From: CAYSEQ01 sp964430475
Lineage (GTDB): Bacteria > Patescibacteriota > Microgenomatia > UBA8517
Length of the DNA stretch: 47,026 nt
Reading direction: 5' to 3'
NCBI GenBank assembly: GCA_964430475.1
Contig: CAYSEQ010000006.1
Coordinates: forward strand, 1 to 47,026
Within the stretch, counting starts at the first letter, position 1. Every line of letters begins with the position of its first letter. The position numbers and the translations under genes were made by a program. Shown here piece after piece: positions 1 to 8,003 of the stretch. The notes below the pieces were generated by a model. It was not told where the DNA came from and did no database searches. It saw only the letters and a list, made by a program, of their open reading frames with translations.

Positions 1-2
1 CT

Positions 3-503
3 ACCTTTGGATATCTTCTAGTTTTTTTATTCGGAATTGTTCTTGGCGGAGGATTGGTCTTTTTTATTTCTTCAAACATTGTTTCTAGAGAAAAATTCAA
101 CGAAGACTTAGAAATTTCACAACCCCGTGAGTTAACTTATTCTTCTTGCCCGGTAACAGAGGAGGATTTGGGAATAGGACTAAAGATTTTGACAAATCCT
201 TTAGTTGGTCAATGGAAAGGATTTGCCTACGGAACAGTTATTTCTAAAAGTGATAATGGTATTGTTTTGAGAGATGAAAGAGGCAACACTTTTTCGTTGA
301 CTAATAAAGACCCCGGTGGTGAGACTTTCAATACCGCAATAATAGATGAGGAAGGTAACGAAACAAGTTTTAAAGAAACAGGTTTTAAGAAAGTCGAAGT
401 CGGAAAATATGTATCCGTGCAATTTTTTATTTTTCCGAAAGACAAGAATAGGCCCGTGATGGGCCTTATAGCAATAAGAGAAAATAAGAAGAATAAGTTA
501 TAA
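3..503 (+). CDS. membrane-anchored envelope protein, 5' end outside the window
   Basis: The open frame runs into the left edge of the window, so the start lies upstream. The first visible residues form a hydrophobic, glycine-containing membrane segment (about 25 residues), followed by roughly 140 polar residues rich in Lys, Glu and Gly with a beta-strand-like pattern. A TTG at 54 could be mistaken for a start, but it falls inside the membrane helix, so I reject it. The stop at 501-503 is one base before the next ATG, so this gene and the following one are probably co-transcribed. I recognise no family. Anchored outside the membrane is an inference from the single N-terminal helix. Confidence 0.75.
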   Translation, partial: TFGYLLVFLFGIVLGGGLVFFISSNIVSREKFNEDLEISQPRELTYSSCPVTEEDLGIGLKILTNPLVGQWKGFAYGTVISKSDNGIVLRDERGNTFSLTNKDPGGETFNTAIIDEEGNETSFKETGFKKVEVGKYVSVQFFIFPKDKNRPVMGLIAIRENKKNKL

Positions 504-504
504 G

Positions 505-2130
505 ATGGAGAAATATTTTCTAATTTTAGACACCCCTTTTTTATTTTTTGTCTTTCTAGTTTTGCTTGTTTTTTTATTTTACTCTCCGAGAAAAACGGAT
601 GCAGTCTATTGCGAACCAGTTGACTGCAGTAGGGATAGTGACTGTGGCCCTATTCAAGGTGATAACCAATGTATTCAAACTAATAAATGTCAGTCAAAAG
701 AAGCTTACTGGAATTTTGAATGGGAACAAGGAGTTTGTACGGAATGTGATGGCAGTCATCCAGGCAATGAGTGTAAATACACTTCTGGTAGTTATAGTCA
801 ACACGTAGATTGTTGTAAATGTGGCTGTGAAGATGGAAGATGCGAAGCCTGTCCCACCCCCACTCCACCCCCTGTTACGCCGGGTTATGAAAATTGTTGG
901 CGATGTAGTTCTTATGGATGGTGCGAAGTCTACCAAGTTCCTCAAGGAGAATGTGATACTAACTGCAATGCTTGTTCAGGTGGATCAGACCCTGATCCTT
1001 ATTGCACTATTACGGTCTCGGATTTGACAATTTATGGGAAGGGAGGAACGGCAAGATCTATTCCTTCTATTAATGAGTACAACGGTGCAGATGTTTCTAG
1101 TGTAGATTATTCCGCAACTCCTAGTAGTTATGTTGCTATAAGCCCCGTTCAGGCCACAATTGAACCATTTGAGACTGAATTTACAGCGCTGGTTTCTCAA
1201 GCGGATGTTTCTTATTCAGCGGTTGCTTCATTTGATGGCGGCAATTGTAATGGCACAGCAACCATTCACATAATTAACCCCGATCCTTGGTGGCAGGTGC
1301 TTGGCGGTGATGCGGTTGTGGGTGAGAATAGTGCTAACTTGGTTTCAAAGATACCCAATCCCACTCTTTGTCCCGATTGCACATTTATTAAAGATAACCC
1401 CCTAGGCCATCCTGGAGTTCCTTCCGCAGGAGGGGAGACAGATTTTGGAGATGGCCAGGTATCAAGTAAAGGTTGGGTTGTTGAGGATTCTTCCTATGAA
1501 GGCATGGACCCTTTTACCTATGAGTACTTTGAAAGAAAGATTCCTATTGGTGTGAATCCTATTTTAATTAATGATAATACTTTTGATCAAACTGACCTAG
1601 GAAATTGCGATCCTAATGCCGGAAAAGGATATTGTTGGTATAAATATGAAGGTAATGGCCTTAACGACCTTGTAGTAGAAGACATAGGGGGCGGTGTTTC
1701 TCTAGACAATAAAAAAGTAGTTCTTTTTGTGAAGAATGCAGATTTGGTAATTAAGTCGAAGATCTCAGCTTTCCCGGGCTTAGGAGGATTCTATGCAATA
1801 GTTGAAGGCGACAGAAACAACTCACAGGCAGATGCGGCGATAAGGATAGATCCATCTGTTGGTGATCTGCCAGCTTCTCGTGGCGGGCCTGATATTCAAG
1901 GCGTCTTTTTTACTGAAGGTACATTTTCAACAGGAAGTCAAGGGGATAATTCAGATCTTCAACTTTATATAAGAGGGTCAGTTTTTGCAAATCAGTTTAA
2001 TCTTCAAAGAGATTTACCCAACAATTCCGCTAACCCTGCTGAGGTTTTTGAATTCGCACCTGACTTAATCCTTAATTGGCCTCCGTTCCTTAGTGGGAAA
2101 AATATCACCTGGCAGGAAGTTTCTCCTTAA
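505..2130 (+). CDS. large secreted cysteine-rich surface protein
   Basis: 541 residues. Residues about 8-27 form a hydrophobic signal or anchor helix. Residues 36-165 are rich in cysteine (CxxC and CxC pairs, suggesting disulfide or metal-stabilised modules), followed by a short Pro/Thr linker and an Ig-like beta region. A second half (about 265-541) begins with a Trp-Trp motif and GGDAVV and ends in a Pro-rich tail. The WW-x-VxGGD opening recurs, from memory, in large surface proteins of Microgenomates genomes. It starts one base after the preceding gene, so the pair looks like an operon. Function is unknown; a surface or pilus-like role is inference. Confidence 0.7.
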   Translation: MEKYFLILDTPFLFFVFLVLLVFLFYSPRKTDAVYCEPVDCSRDSDCGPIQGDNQCIQTNKCQSKEAYWNFEWEQGVCTECDGSHPGNECKYTSGSYSQHVDCCKCGCEDGRCEACPTPTPPPVTPGYENCWRCSSYGWCEVYQVPQGECDTNCNACSGGSDPDPYCTITVSDLTIYGKGGTARSIPSINEYNGADVSSVDYSATPSSYVAISPVQATIEPFETEFTALVSQADVSYSAVASFDGGNCNGTATIHIINPDPWWQVLGGDAVVGENSANLVSKIPNPTLCPDCTFIKDNPLGHPGVPSAGGETDFGDGQVSSKGWVVEDSSYEGMDPFTYEYFERKIPIGVNPILINDNTFDQTDLGNCDPNAGKGYCWYKYEGNGLNDLVVEDIGGGVSLDNKKVVLFVKNADLVIKSKISAFPGLGGFYAIVEGDRNNSQADAAIRIDPSVGDLPASRGGPDIQGVFFTEGTFSTGSQGDNSDLQLYIRGSVFANQFNLQRDLPNNSANPAEVFEFAPDLILNWPPFLSGKNITWQEVSP

Positions 2131-2209
2131 AAGAAAATTTTTCGTTAATTTTTTAAACCTTGCAAGATGCTACGGACTTAAAGATTTTTAAGAAACTTAG
2201 TTTTAAAAT

Positions 2210-2238
2210 TTTATAAATTCGGGTTAAAAAGGTATAAT
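2210..2238 (+). promoter_or_regulatory. promoter of the amidoligase cluster, leaderless type
   Basis: TTTATA (2210-2215), a 17-nt spacer and a perfect TATAAT (2233-2238). The ATG at 2249 comes only 10 nt after the -10 box, so the predicted transcript starts 3-4 nt before the start codon or at it. No Shine-Dalgarno sequence is present. Confidence 0.6.
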
Positions 2239-2248
2239 TTAGATTTGT

Positions 2249-3166
2249 ATGAGAAAAACAGTTGCTGTTTTTGTGGTTTTTATTTTTCTTTTAACTTTCC
2301 TTATTCCGAAATTCTGGGTGAGGGAAGTTTATATAAATGCAGCGTTTTTAGATTTGGAAGATTTTAAAGATATAAAGGCTCTTTCTTTTTTAAAGGTAAA
2401 CGCTGAAAAAGATTTTCAAGATTTGACTCTTGAGTCTAAGGCTAAGGATAAGGAAATTGAGCCTTTAGAGAAGCTGTTGGAGGAGCAGAATTTCGGGAGT
2501 GTTTTCCCTTTTAATCCCTTAAAGTATGCCATAAGAGGTTCAGTTGCCTCTGGTGTCTCACCGGATACGATCGTTCTTCTTCTTCTTTTGCCGGTTGTGG
2601 CAAGTTTAATTGCGGTTGGAAGACATTTTTTTGGGATAAGGGGTTTTGGTATTTTTTTGCCCGCTGCTTTATCGGTTACTTTTGTCGCGCTTGGTCCAAT
2701 TCTAGGAATTTCTCTTTTTATGCTCATTGTTGTTTTCTCAACCGGGACAAGATTCCTACTTAGGAAGTTGAGGTTTAAACTTCAATATTTACCCAGGATG
2801 GCTTTAATACTTTGGACGGTTGCGGTAGGGATTTTAGGGCTTCTTTTCCTTGCACCACTTATTGATGGGGAATTTTTGTCGCATATTTCTATTTTCCCTG
2901 TTTTAATATTAACCTTGCTTGCCGAAGACTTTACCAAAGTCCAGATAGGTAAAAGCGTGAGGGTTGCGGCAAGTCTTACTCTTGAAACTTTATTTTTGGC
3001 GGTTATCTCATATTTTGTTTTGGCATCAAAAAGTATACAAGCCTTGGCCCTGCTTCATCCCGAGGCGACTCTTCTTAGCACTTTGATTTTGGATGTTGTC
3101 GTGGGAAGATATGTGGGTTTAAGGTTGGTTGAGTTTTGGAGATTTAGAAAATTAATTTCAAGTTAA
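2249..3166 (+). CDS. 7TM protein of the inactive-transglutaminase-associated family
   Basis: 305 residues. An N-terminal helix (about 4-22) is followed by a short charged extracytoplasmic segment (23-100), then about seven membrane segments from residue 106 on. Family signatures I recognise are GIRGFGIFLP (129-138), SIFPVLILTLLAE (214-226) and the C-terminal GRYVGLRLVEFWRFR. These match the 7TM domain normally found downstream of an inactive transglutaminase-like domain (Pfam 7TM_transglut). That family usually carries about 200 residues of transglutaminase-like domain; only about 80 residues are available here, so the domain seems lost or reduced. The family is known to sit with ATP-grasp ligases and RimB-like proteases, exactly the genes that follow. 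It probably anchors or exports the product of the ligases. Confidence 0.8.
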   Translation: MRKTVAVFVVFIFLLTFLIPKFWVREVYINAAFLDLEDFKDIKALSFLKVNAEKDFQDLTLESKAKDKEIEPLEKLLEEQNFGSVFPFNPLKYAIRGSVASGVSPDTIVLLLLLPVVASLIAVGRHFFGIRGFGIFLPAALSVTFVALGPILGISLFMLIVVFSTGTRFLLRKLRFKLQYLPRMALILWTVAVGILGLLFLAPLIDGEFLSHISIFPVLILTLLAEDFTKVQIGKSVRVAASLTLETLFLAVISYFVLASKSIQALALLHPEATLLSTLILDVVVGRYVGLRLVEFWRFRKLISS

Positions 3167-3244
3167 AAAATTTTCTAGGATTTACTTTTTTAAAGACAAT
3201 AATTATGTCTGATAGGCATGTAATTTAGAAACTTTAAGACTCTT

Positions 3245-4567
3245 ATGAAGATTTCGCATATCCTTGGTCTAAATGCAAGAAGCGCACTTTTTTCTTATCG
3301 TTACAACACTTCGCGTGGCAAAAAAATTGCCCGTTCTAAGATTTTAACAGCCAACCTCTTGACACGATTTAATATTCCCACCCCAAAAATTATCAAAAAG
3401 TTCAAAAGTCCTTACGAGATTTTGGATTTTGATTGGAAGAGTTTACCGAATTCCTTTGCTTTAAAACCCTCAAGAGGTTTGGGCGGTGAGGGGATAATTG
3501 TGGCTAAGAAAAAGTTAGATAAAGAGTATATCTGGATTACAACCGACAAGAAAAAGGTTGGGGTTGATGACCTTAAACTTCACACGCTTGATATCTTGGA
3601 GGGTGCCTACAGTATAGGTAATTTTCCGGATGTTGCCTTTATCCAAGAGTATGTTGGGAGGCATAAGGCTTTTAGGAAATATGCCTATCGCGGGACTCCG
3701 GATATTAGAATTATTGTTTTTAACAAAGTTCCTGTGATGGCGATGCTTAGACTTCCAACTAAAGAATCCGGGGGCAGGGCAAATTTACATCAGGGAGCGA
3801 TAGGCGTTGGAATAGATATTGCCACAGGGATAACAACGAAAGCAATTCATCATGGAAACCCTATCTTTTTTAAACCAGGAACTAAAAGAAAACTTCATGG
3901 AATTAAAATCCCACATTGGGATGAGATTCTAAGGCTTGCCTCGCGTTGTCAGGAGGTTTCGGGCTTGGGATACTTGGGGGTTGATATTGTTCTTCATCCT
4001 GAAAAAGGACCAATGGTTTTGGAACTTAATGACCAGCCTGGACTTCAGATACAACTGGCAAATTTAGCCGGACTTAAAAAAAGGCTTGAAAGGATTGATG
4101 AACTTCATGTAAGAAATCCTGAACATGCGGTCAATATCGCCAAAGCTCTTTTTGCTTCGCATTTTGCAGATAGGGTTAAAAGCTCAAGTACAAAAACGAT
4201 TTCTGCACTTGAGGAAATAGTTATCAAGGGTAAAAATGGCTTGAAACGCAAGGTTATGGCAAAGGTTGATACCGGCGCGTGGAGGACATCAATCAGCGAG
4301 AATTTAGCGGAAGAACTTGGACTTTTGAGTAAAAATAATATTCTATGGACGAAAACAATTGCAGGAGCTTTGGGGAGAGAAGAAAGACCGATAATAGGAT
4401 TGACTTTTTGGTTGGCAGGAAGAAAAATTGTAACGCCTGTCTCTGTTGCGAAAAGGACTTCTTTAAAATATCCTGTCATAATCGGAAGGAAAAATTTGAA
4501 AGGGCTTTTGGTTGACCCTGATATTTATGACAAAGAGAAAATGTTGAGGAAAAAACAAAACCTATGA
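3245..4567 (+). CDS. sugar-transfer-type ATP-grasp ligase fused to a RimB-like aspartyl protease
   Basis: 440 residues in two domains. Residues 1-295 are an ATP-grasp of the alpha-L-glutamate-ligase-related / sugar-transfer-associated kind: Lys74 in FALKPSRGLGGEG for ATP, RLPTKESGGRANLHQGAIGVG (169-189) as the family signature, and GVDIVL...LELNDQPG with Asp247, Glu260 and Asn262 as metal ligands. Residues 320-430 are a retropepsin-like domain of the RimB / ATP-dependent zinc protease family, with the catalytic-type VDTGAWRTS (341-349) and VIIGRKNLKG...VDP near the end. In other bacteria these two activities are usually separate adjacent genes. The last codons overlap the next ATG (4564), indicating translational coupling. 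Ligation and hydrolysis of the same bond by one polypeptide is inference. Confidence 0.85.
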   Translation: MKISHILGLNARSALFSYRYNTSRGKKIARSKILTANLLTRFNIPTPKIIKKFKSPYEILDFDWKSLPNSFALKPSRGLGGEGIIVAKKKLDKEYIWITTDKKKVGVDDLKLHTLDILEGAYSIGNFPDVAFIQEYVGRHKAFRKYAYRGTPDIRIIVFNKVPVMAMLRLPTKESGGRANLHQGAIGVGIDIATGITTKAIHHGNPIFFKPGTKRKLHGIKIPHWDEILRLASRCQEVSGLGYLGVDIVLHPEKGPMVLELNDQPGLQIQLANLAGLKKRLERIDELHVRNPEHAVNIAKALFASHFADRVKSSSTKTISALEEIVIKGKNGLKRKVMAKVDTGAWRTSISENLAEELGLLSKNNILWTKTIAGALGREERPIIGLTFWLAGRKIVTPVSVAKRTSLKYPVIIGRKNLKGLLVDPDIYDKEKMLRKKQNL

Positions 4568-5436
4568 GGGTAGTCTTAGTTACCACAAACCCCCAGCTTG
4601 ATGAAAACGGAAGAATTGCTCAAGAGGTTAAAAATCTTGGCTATGAATTTGTTCTTTATAACCTGAGAGAGTTTGAGTATAAAATCATAAAGGGTAAATT
4701 TTTGGTTGATAATTTAGAAATTAAAGAAGATGATATAGTTATTCCTCGGGCAATATTTCGTTCAGTTCATCAGATAGCGGCGCTTGTTGAACTTTTGAGA
4801 AAAAGGGGGATAAAGGTTTTTGATAACAACTTCCTAAAACACAAGTTTTCAATAAACAAGCTTACAGATATTATAAGGCTTTCCGCAAACGCTATTCCTA
4901 TTCCTGATTGTTATCATTTTCACTCTTTTGAGAAATATTTTGAGGCGGGACGAAAGCTTGGTTATCCTTTAGTTATAAAATTGACACGGACAGGTAAAGG
5001 AGTTGGCGTAATAAGAATTGATGATGAAAGTCATTTGAGAAATTTTATAGAGGAACAAAAAGGAAAGGGGATAGAGGCTAAAAATTACTTGGTTCAGAAG
5101 TTTATTCCCTATAAATTGGATTTAAGAGTATTGATTATTGGAAAAGAGATATTTTGCATGCAAAGAATTCCAAAAGAAGGGGAATTCAGGGCAAATTATT
5201 CTTTGGGAGGAAAAGTTAAAGCGTTTGAATTGGATGAAGAGGGGAAAAAACTTGCATTGAGTGCAAAGGAAGCGGTTGATCTTGAAGTGGCGGGTGTTGA
5301 TATGCTTATTACTGAAAATAACGAGAGGTATATTTTGGAAGTAAATCACACCCCGGGGATGTTGGGAATGGAGGAAGCGACGGGTAAGAATATTACAGGC
5401 GTTTATATAAGGTATGCCATTGATAACGCAAGGTAA
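4564..5436 (+). CDS. RimK-like ATP-grasp amidoligase 1
   Basis: 290 residues, the usual length for RimK-type ligases. N-terminal pre-ATP-grasp fold (1-100), then the ATP-grasp domain: Lys139 in PLVIKLTRTGKGVGV, DLRVLIIG (186-193), MQRIPKEGEFRANYSLGG (199-216), and metal-binding GVDML...YILEVNHTPG (Asp246, Glu259, Asn261). Members ligate an amino acid, typically glutamate, to a carboxylate of a protein or small molecule. It overlaps the fusion gene upstream by four bases, so both are made together. Substrate cannot be read from sequence; it is clearly distinct from the next ligase, with a different N-terminal half. Confidence 0.88.
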   Translation: MRVVLVTTNPQLDENGRIAQEVKNLGYEFVLYNLREFEYKIIKGKFLVDNLEIKEDDIVIPRAIFRSVHQIAALVELLRKRGIKVFDNNFLKHKFSINKLTDIIRLSANAIPIPDCYHFHSFEKYFEAGRKLGYPLVIKLTRTGKGVGVIRIDDESHLRNFIEEQKGKGIEAKNYLVQKFIPYKLDLRVLIIGKEIFCMQRIPKEGEFRANYSLGGKVKAFELDEEGKKLALSAKEAVDLEVAGVDMLITENNERYILEVNHTPGMLGMEEATGKNITGVYIRYAIDNAR

Positions 5437-5481
5437 GTCCTTAAAAAAGGCTGAAGGTCTTGAAAGCGGGGATTTAAATTT

Positions 5482-6390
5482 ATGAAAATATTGGTTGTTG
5501 GGTTAGTTGAAAATCCACAGGTTGATAGGCTTTGGGAGGAAGGCTATAAAAGGGGACATAATGTTGTTGCTTGCTATACTAGTGAGTTGACGGTTTTTGC
5601 CGATGGTGAAAGTTTTAATGTTTCTCTTCGTCATAAAGACATAACGGATTTTGATCTTATTTATTTGTGGGTTATTGGCAAGAAACGCTGGGAGTGGATT
5701 GCTGCTTGCAGATATCTTTATGAAAAATTTGGTATTGTTATCGTTAATAAGGCTTATGTAGAAAATTTTCCCAGAGGTTTTAATCCGAGTTTTATCTCTG
5801 ATCTTTTTTTGCAATCTCATGCCAAAATTCCCTTCCCCAAAACGGCAGTGATACTTTCAAGAAGGTCAATTGAGTCGGTGATTAAAAATTTTAGTTTTCC
5901 GGTAATTGTTAAGTCAGGAGCAAGTAGGAAGGGAAAATGGGTTTATAAGGCAAATTCAAAGGGTGAGTTGGTGGAGATGGTTGAAGCAATAGAAAAAGAG
6001 GAACTCCTGCCAATTGTGATAAGGGAGTTTATTCCAAACGATGGTGATATAAGAGTATTTACGGTAGGTTTTAAAGCGGTTGCTGCGATGAAACGGATTC
6101 CTGTTGAAGGGGAATTTAGGAGCAATATAAGTTTGGGGGCAAGAGGAGAAAAAATTAATCTTGGTCAATATCCTGAATTAGTAAAAATAGCGGAAGGGGC
6201 AAGTAGGGAACTTGGGATAGAAGTAGCGGGAGTAGATATAATTGTTCATAAAGAAAGCGGTAAACCCTATCTTCTTGAGGTCAACTCCGGTCCTCAAATT
6301 TTGGGGATAGAAAAGTATACAAAAGTCAATGTCGCTGGAAAAATTATTGAATATTTTGAAAAAAAGGTCTCAGAGAAAAAAGGATCCTAG
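5482..6390 (+). CDS. RimK-like ATP-grasp amidoligase 2
   Basis: 302 residues. The N-terminal domain (1-105) contains a Trp-rich IGKKRWEWI segment not seen in the neighbour. The ATP-grasp part has VIVKSGASRKGKWVY (Lys144), DIRVFTVG (189-196), MKRIPVEGEFRSNISLG (203-219) and GVDIIV...YLLEVNSGP (Asp252, Glu266, Asn268), so all catalytic positions look intact. It follows ligase 1 by 45 bases on the same strand, making a third ATP-grasp enzyme in one operon. Two RimK paralogues suggest sequential additions of different residues or a heteromeric ligase; this is inference. Confidence 0.87.
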   Translation: MKILVVGLVENPQVDRLWEEGYKRGHNVVACYTSELTVFADGESFNVSLRHKDITDFDLIYLWVIGKKRWEWIAACRYLYEKFGIVIVNKAYVENFPRGFNPSFISDLFLQSHAKIPFPKTAVILSRRSIESVIKNFSFPVIVKSGASRKGKWVYKANSKGELVEMVEAIEKEELLPIVIREFIPNDGDIRVFTVGFKAVAAMKRIPVEGEFRSNISLGARGEKINLGQYPELVKIAEGASRELGIEVAGVDIIVHKESGKPYLLEVNSGPQILGIEKYTKVNVAGKIIEYFEKKVSEKKGS

Positions 6391-6452
6391 CTTTTAACTA
6401 AGCTTTGAATATTTTTAGAAATCTTCCGAGGTCTTTTCTTAATGGATTTGAA

Positions 6453-6554
6453 ATGAGTATTTTTCACTATTTTTGTGTTGCATTTTTGTCTTGGACTCTT
6501 GTAATTAGTATTTACTTGTATTTGGTGTTTAAAATTTTTAATAAGCCTTTTTAA
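6453..6554 (+). CDS. possible 33-residue single-pass membrane protein
   Basis: ATG at 6453 to TAA at 6552. The peptide is short, with one long hydrophobic helix (residues about 5-28) and a basic C-terminal end (FKIFNKPF). It lies just downstream of the amidoligase cluster on the same strand. No clear ribosome binding site is visible. It could be a small subunit for the ligases at the membrane or a chance ORF in AT-rich DNA; I rate it tentative. Confidence 0.3.
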   Translation: MSIFHYFCVAFLSWTLVISIYLYLVFKIFNKPF

Positions 6555-6589
6555 TGAACCTTTTTAAGTTAGAGAATATATCCAACACC

Positions 6590-6619
6590 TACTACCAATA
6601 CATCGATGTATTGGTAGTA
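6590..6619. repeat. 30-bp perfect palindrome, copy 1 of the TrpR-associated motif
   Basis: The half-site TACTACCAATACATC is followed directly by its exact reverse complement, so the whole 30 bp is symmetric. The central 28 bp recur unchanged at 40437-40464, and the inner 18 bp recur at 7323-7340. It lies about 250 bp downstream of the stop codon of the TrpR-like gene. It is a good candidate operator, though a palindromic repeat element is also possible. Confidence 0.8.
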
Positions 6620-6626
6620 AGAGACT

Positions 6627-6717
6627 GCTTAGGGGTGAGCGATGGATGAGCGTCGGGTGAGCGATGGGATTAGCAATGAGATTAGCAATGGGATTATTGA
6701 TACCACCGGAGGTGGTA
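6627..6717. repeat. short degenerate tandem repeats and a 7-bp hairpin
   Basis: The units GAGCGATG, GGATGAGCG and GATTAGCAATG follow one another with small changes between about 6637 and 6696. They are followed by the inverted repeat TACCACC (6701-6707) and GGTGGTA (6711-6717) with loop GGA. The rest of the 6391-6865 gap is AT-rich, and apart from the small ORF and palindrome I see nothing else in it. Confidence 0.5.
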
Positions 6718-6865
6718 CGCGTTATAGTTAAATACAAAAACTACCAACGATAGATATGTGCGATGATTACTTATTGGTTAGTTGGATATAATCGGAGAAG
6801 AAAAAGAAGAAGTTATATTCTGGCGTAATCAATTCTTATGGAGTTTCATAGTTGGTGTTATGATT

Positions 6866-7318
6866 TCAACGAAGACTTGCCCTTGTAGATCTTTTTTTTA
6901 GTCTTTCCCATTTTGCTTTTCCCGCTTCGTGCCAATTTGTGCCATAGCGGGGTGGTAGTTTATCCAACATTGCCTCTATCTTGTCAAGTATCTCTTCCCA
7001 ATCTTTTTGTTTGGAGAAGTTAAGAAGAATCTTTTGCGTTTGAGGTTTTGCATTTTTTACCCATGAGGCTACCGATCCAATCGTTGTGTATGATAAGTGT
7101 ATTGAATCTTTTATCTGTGTTGCCGACTTGCCTCTTACAATTAAGATTGCCGCTGCCAACCTTTTTGCTAGCATCATTTCCTCTGTACTTGTGAGAAGAT
7201 CAGAAAAGAAAGCAGAAGCGTACGATTCATTCTGAATCATTGCGATTGAACTCCAGAACTGCTTAAGAATAGCCCTTTGTATATCTTTGTCTAGCTTAAA
7301 TTTTGAAATTCTTGGCAT
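6866..7318 (-). CDS. TrpR-like (YerC/YecD-type) helix-turn-helix repressor
   Basis: 150 residues, all helical. Residues about 43-90 (LLTSTEEMMLAKRLAAAI, then SATQIKDSIHLSYTTIGSVA) match the Trp-repressor fold: two helices, then a helix-turn-helix whose recognition helix begins around SYTTIG. The C-terminal third is extra relative to TrpR and ends in a basic tail. No trp genes are nearby, so tryptophan control is not supported; YerC/YecD-like members have other or unknown ligands. An 18-bp palindrome lies 5 bp upstream of the ATG, the right place for autorepression, and a longer version flanks the 3' side. Target control of tdk is inferred from the third copy at 40437. Confidence 0.8.
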   Translation of the reverse strand: MPRISKFKLDKDIQRAILKQFWSSIAMIQNESYASAFFSDLLTSTEEMMLAKRLAAAILIVRGKSATQIKDSIHLSYTTIGSVASWVKNAKPQTQKILLNFSKQKDWEEILDKIEAMLDKLPPRYGTNWHEAGKAKWERLKKRSTRASLR

Positions 7319-7322
7319 CTTT

Positions 7323-7340
7323 CAATACATCGATGTATTG
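7323..7340. promoter_or_regulatory. 18-bp palindromic operator candidate before the TrpR-like gene
   Basis: CAATACATC followed by GATGTATTG, a perfect palindrome 5 bp upstream of the TrpR-like start codon. It is the core of the 28-30 bp palindromes at 6590 and 40437. Binding here would block the start region of the regulator's own gene. Confidence 0.65.
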
Positions 7341-7441
7341 TTAATAGTTTAAGGGGTTATTGGATGTTGTTCAAGAAGGGAATTGGAGGGGGAATTAAAG
7401 AGGGGTTGAGGGGCAGATTATAAAAAGCCACATTATCGAGG

Positions 7442-7459
7442 ATCCTTAAAATTAAGGAT
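7442..7459. repeat. 8-bp inverted repeat downstream of rplL
   Basis: ATCCTTAA (7442-7449) and TTAAGGAT (7452-7459) with a 2-nt centre. No T-run follows on either strand, so I do not call it a terminator. Confidence 0.3.
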
Positions 7460-7561
7460 TTCCTAAAATAAAGATATTTTATTGAAAAGGCAACTAATAC
7501 TTATATCACTAACCAAGCTATCTTTCTTTTAAAATATTAATTTTTTTTGATGAATAAATTA

Positions 7562-8002
7562 TTATTTAATTTCTACAGTGGCTCCTGCTGCTTTGAGTTT
7601 TTCCGCCGCAGCTTTTGCGTCTTCTGCCTTTGCGTCCTTGAGAACCTCAAAAGGTACATTTTCCGTTGCATCTTTAGCCTCTTTGAGCCCCAGGTTTTGG
7701 TTTATTTCTCTTAGGACTTTGATGACTGCGATTTTATTTTCACCGGCATTTGTCATGATCACTGTTTGAGTTGCTCCACCACCAGCGGTACTGCCTTCTG
7801 GAGGTGTAGTTTGGGTGGACGGTTGTGCGCCTAATTGGGTTGTCGCAACCGGCTGCACAGGAGCTACACCAAATTTATCCTGTAGGGCTTTTACTAAATC
7901 AGAAAGTTCTGATACCGAAAGAGTTGAAATCTCATCAACCAGTTTTTTTACCTTTTCAGATAATTTTTCTGCGTTTGTTGAATTTTGGCTGTTATTTGAC
8001 AT
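7562..8002 (-). CDS. rplL: ribosomal protein bL12 (L7/L12)
   Basis: I chose the ATG at 8002, giving 146 residues, because a strong ribosome binding site (AAGGAGGGGG at 8020-8011) precedes it; a further upstream in-frame ATG at 8044 lies inside rplJ. The N-terminal dimerisation region (LVDEISTLSVSELSDLVKAL) is followed by a long Gln/Thr/Pro/Gly hinge and the canonical C-terminal domain (KIAVIKVLREI, LGLKEAKD, AEKLKAAGATVEIK). The hinge and N-terminus are somewhat longer than in E. coli (about 120 residues in total). It is the stalk protein that recruits translation factors and starts one base after the rplJ stop codon, so the two are coupled. Confidence 0.95.
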   Translation of the reverse strand: MSNNSQNSTNAEKLSEKVKKLVDEISTLSVSELSDLVKALQDKFGVAPVQPVATTQLGAQPSTQTTPPEGSTAGGGATQTVIMTNAGENKIAVIKVLREINQNLGLKEAKDATENVPFEVLKDAKAEDAKAAAEKLKAAGATVEIK

Positions 8003-8003
8003 T

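Noticed and set aside
6866..7318. Control of tryptophan genes by the TrpR-like protein
   Set aside because: No trp genes or tryptophan-related operators are in the window; similarity is to the YerC/YecD branch.
7442..7459. Terminator for rplL
   Set aside because: The inverted repeat has no T-run on either strand.
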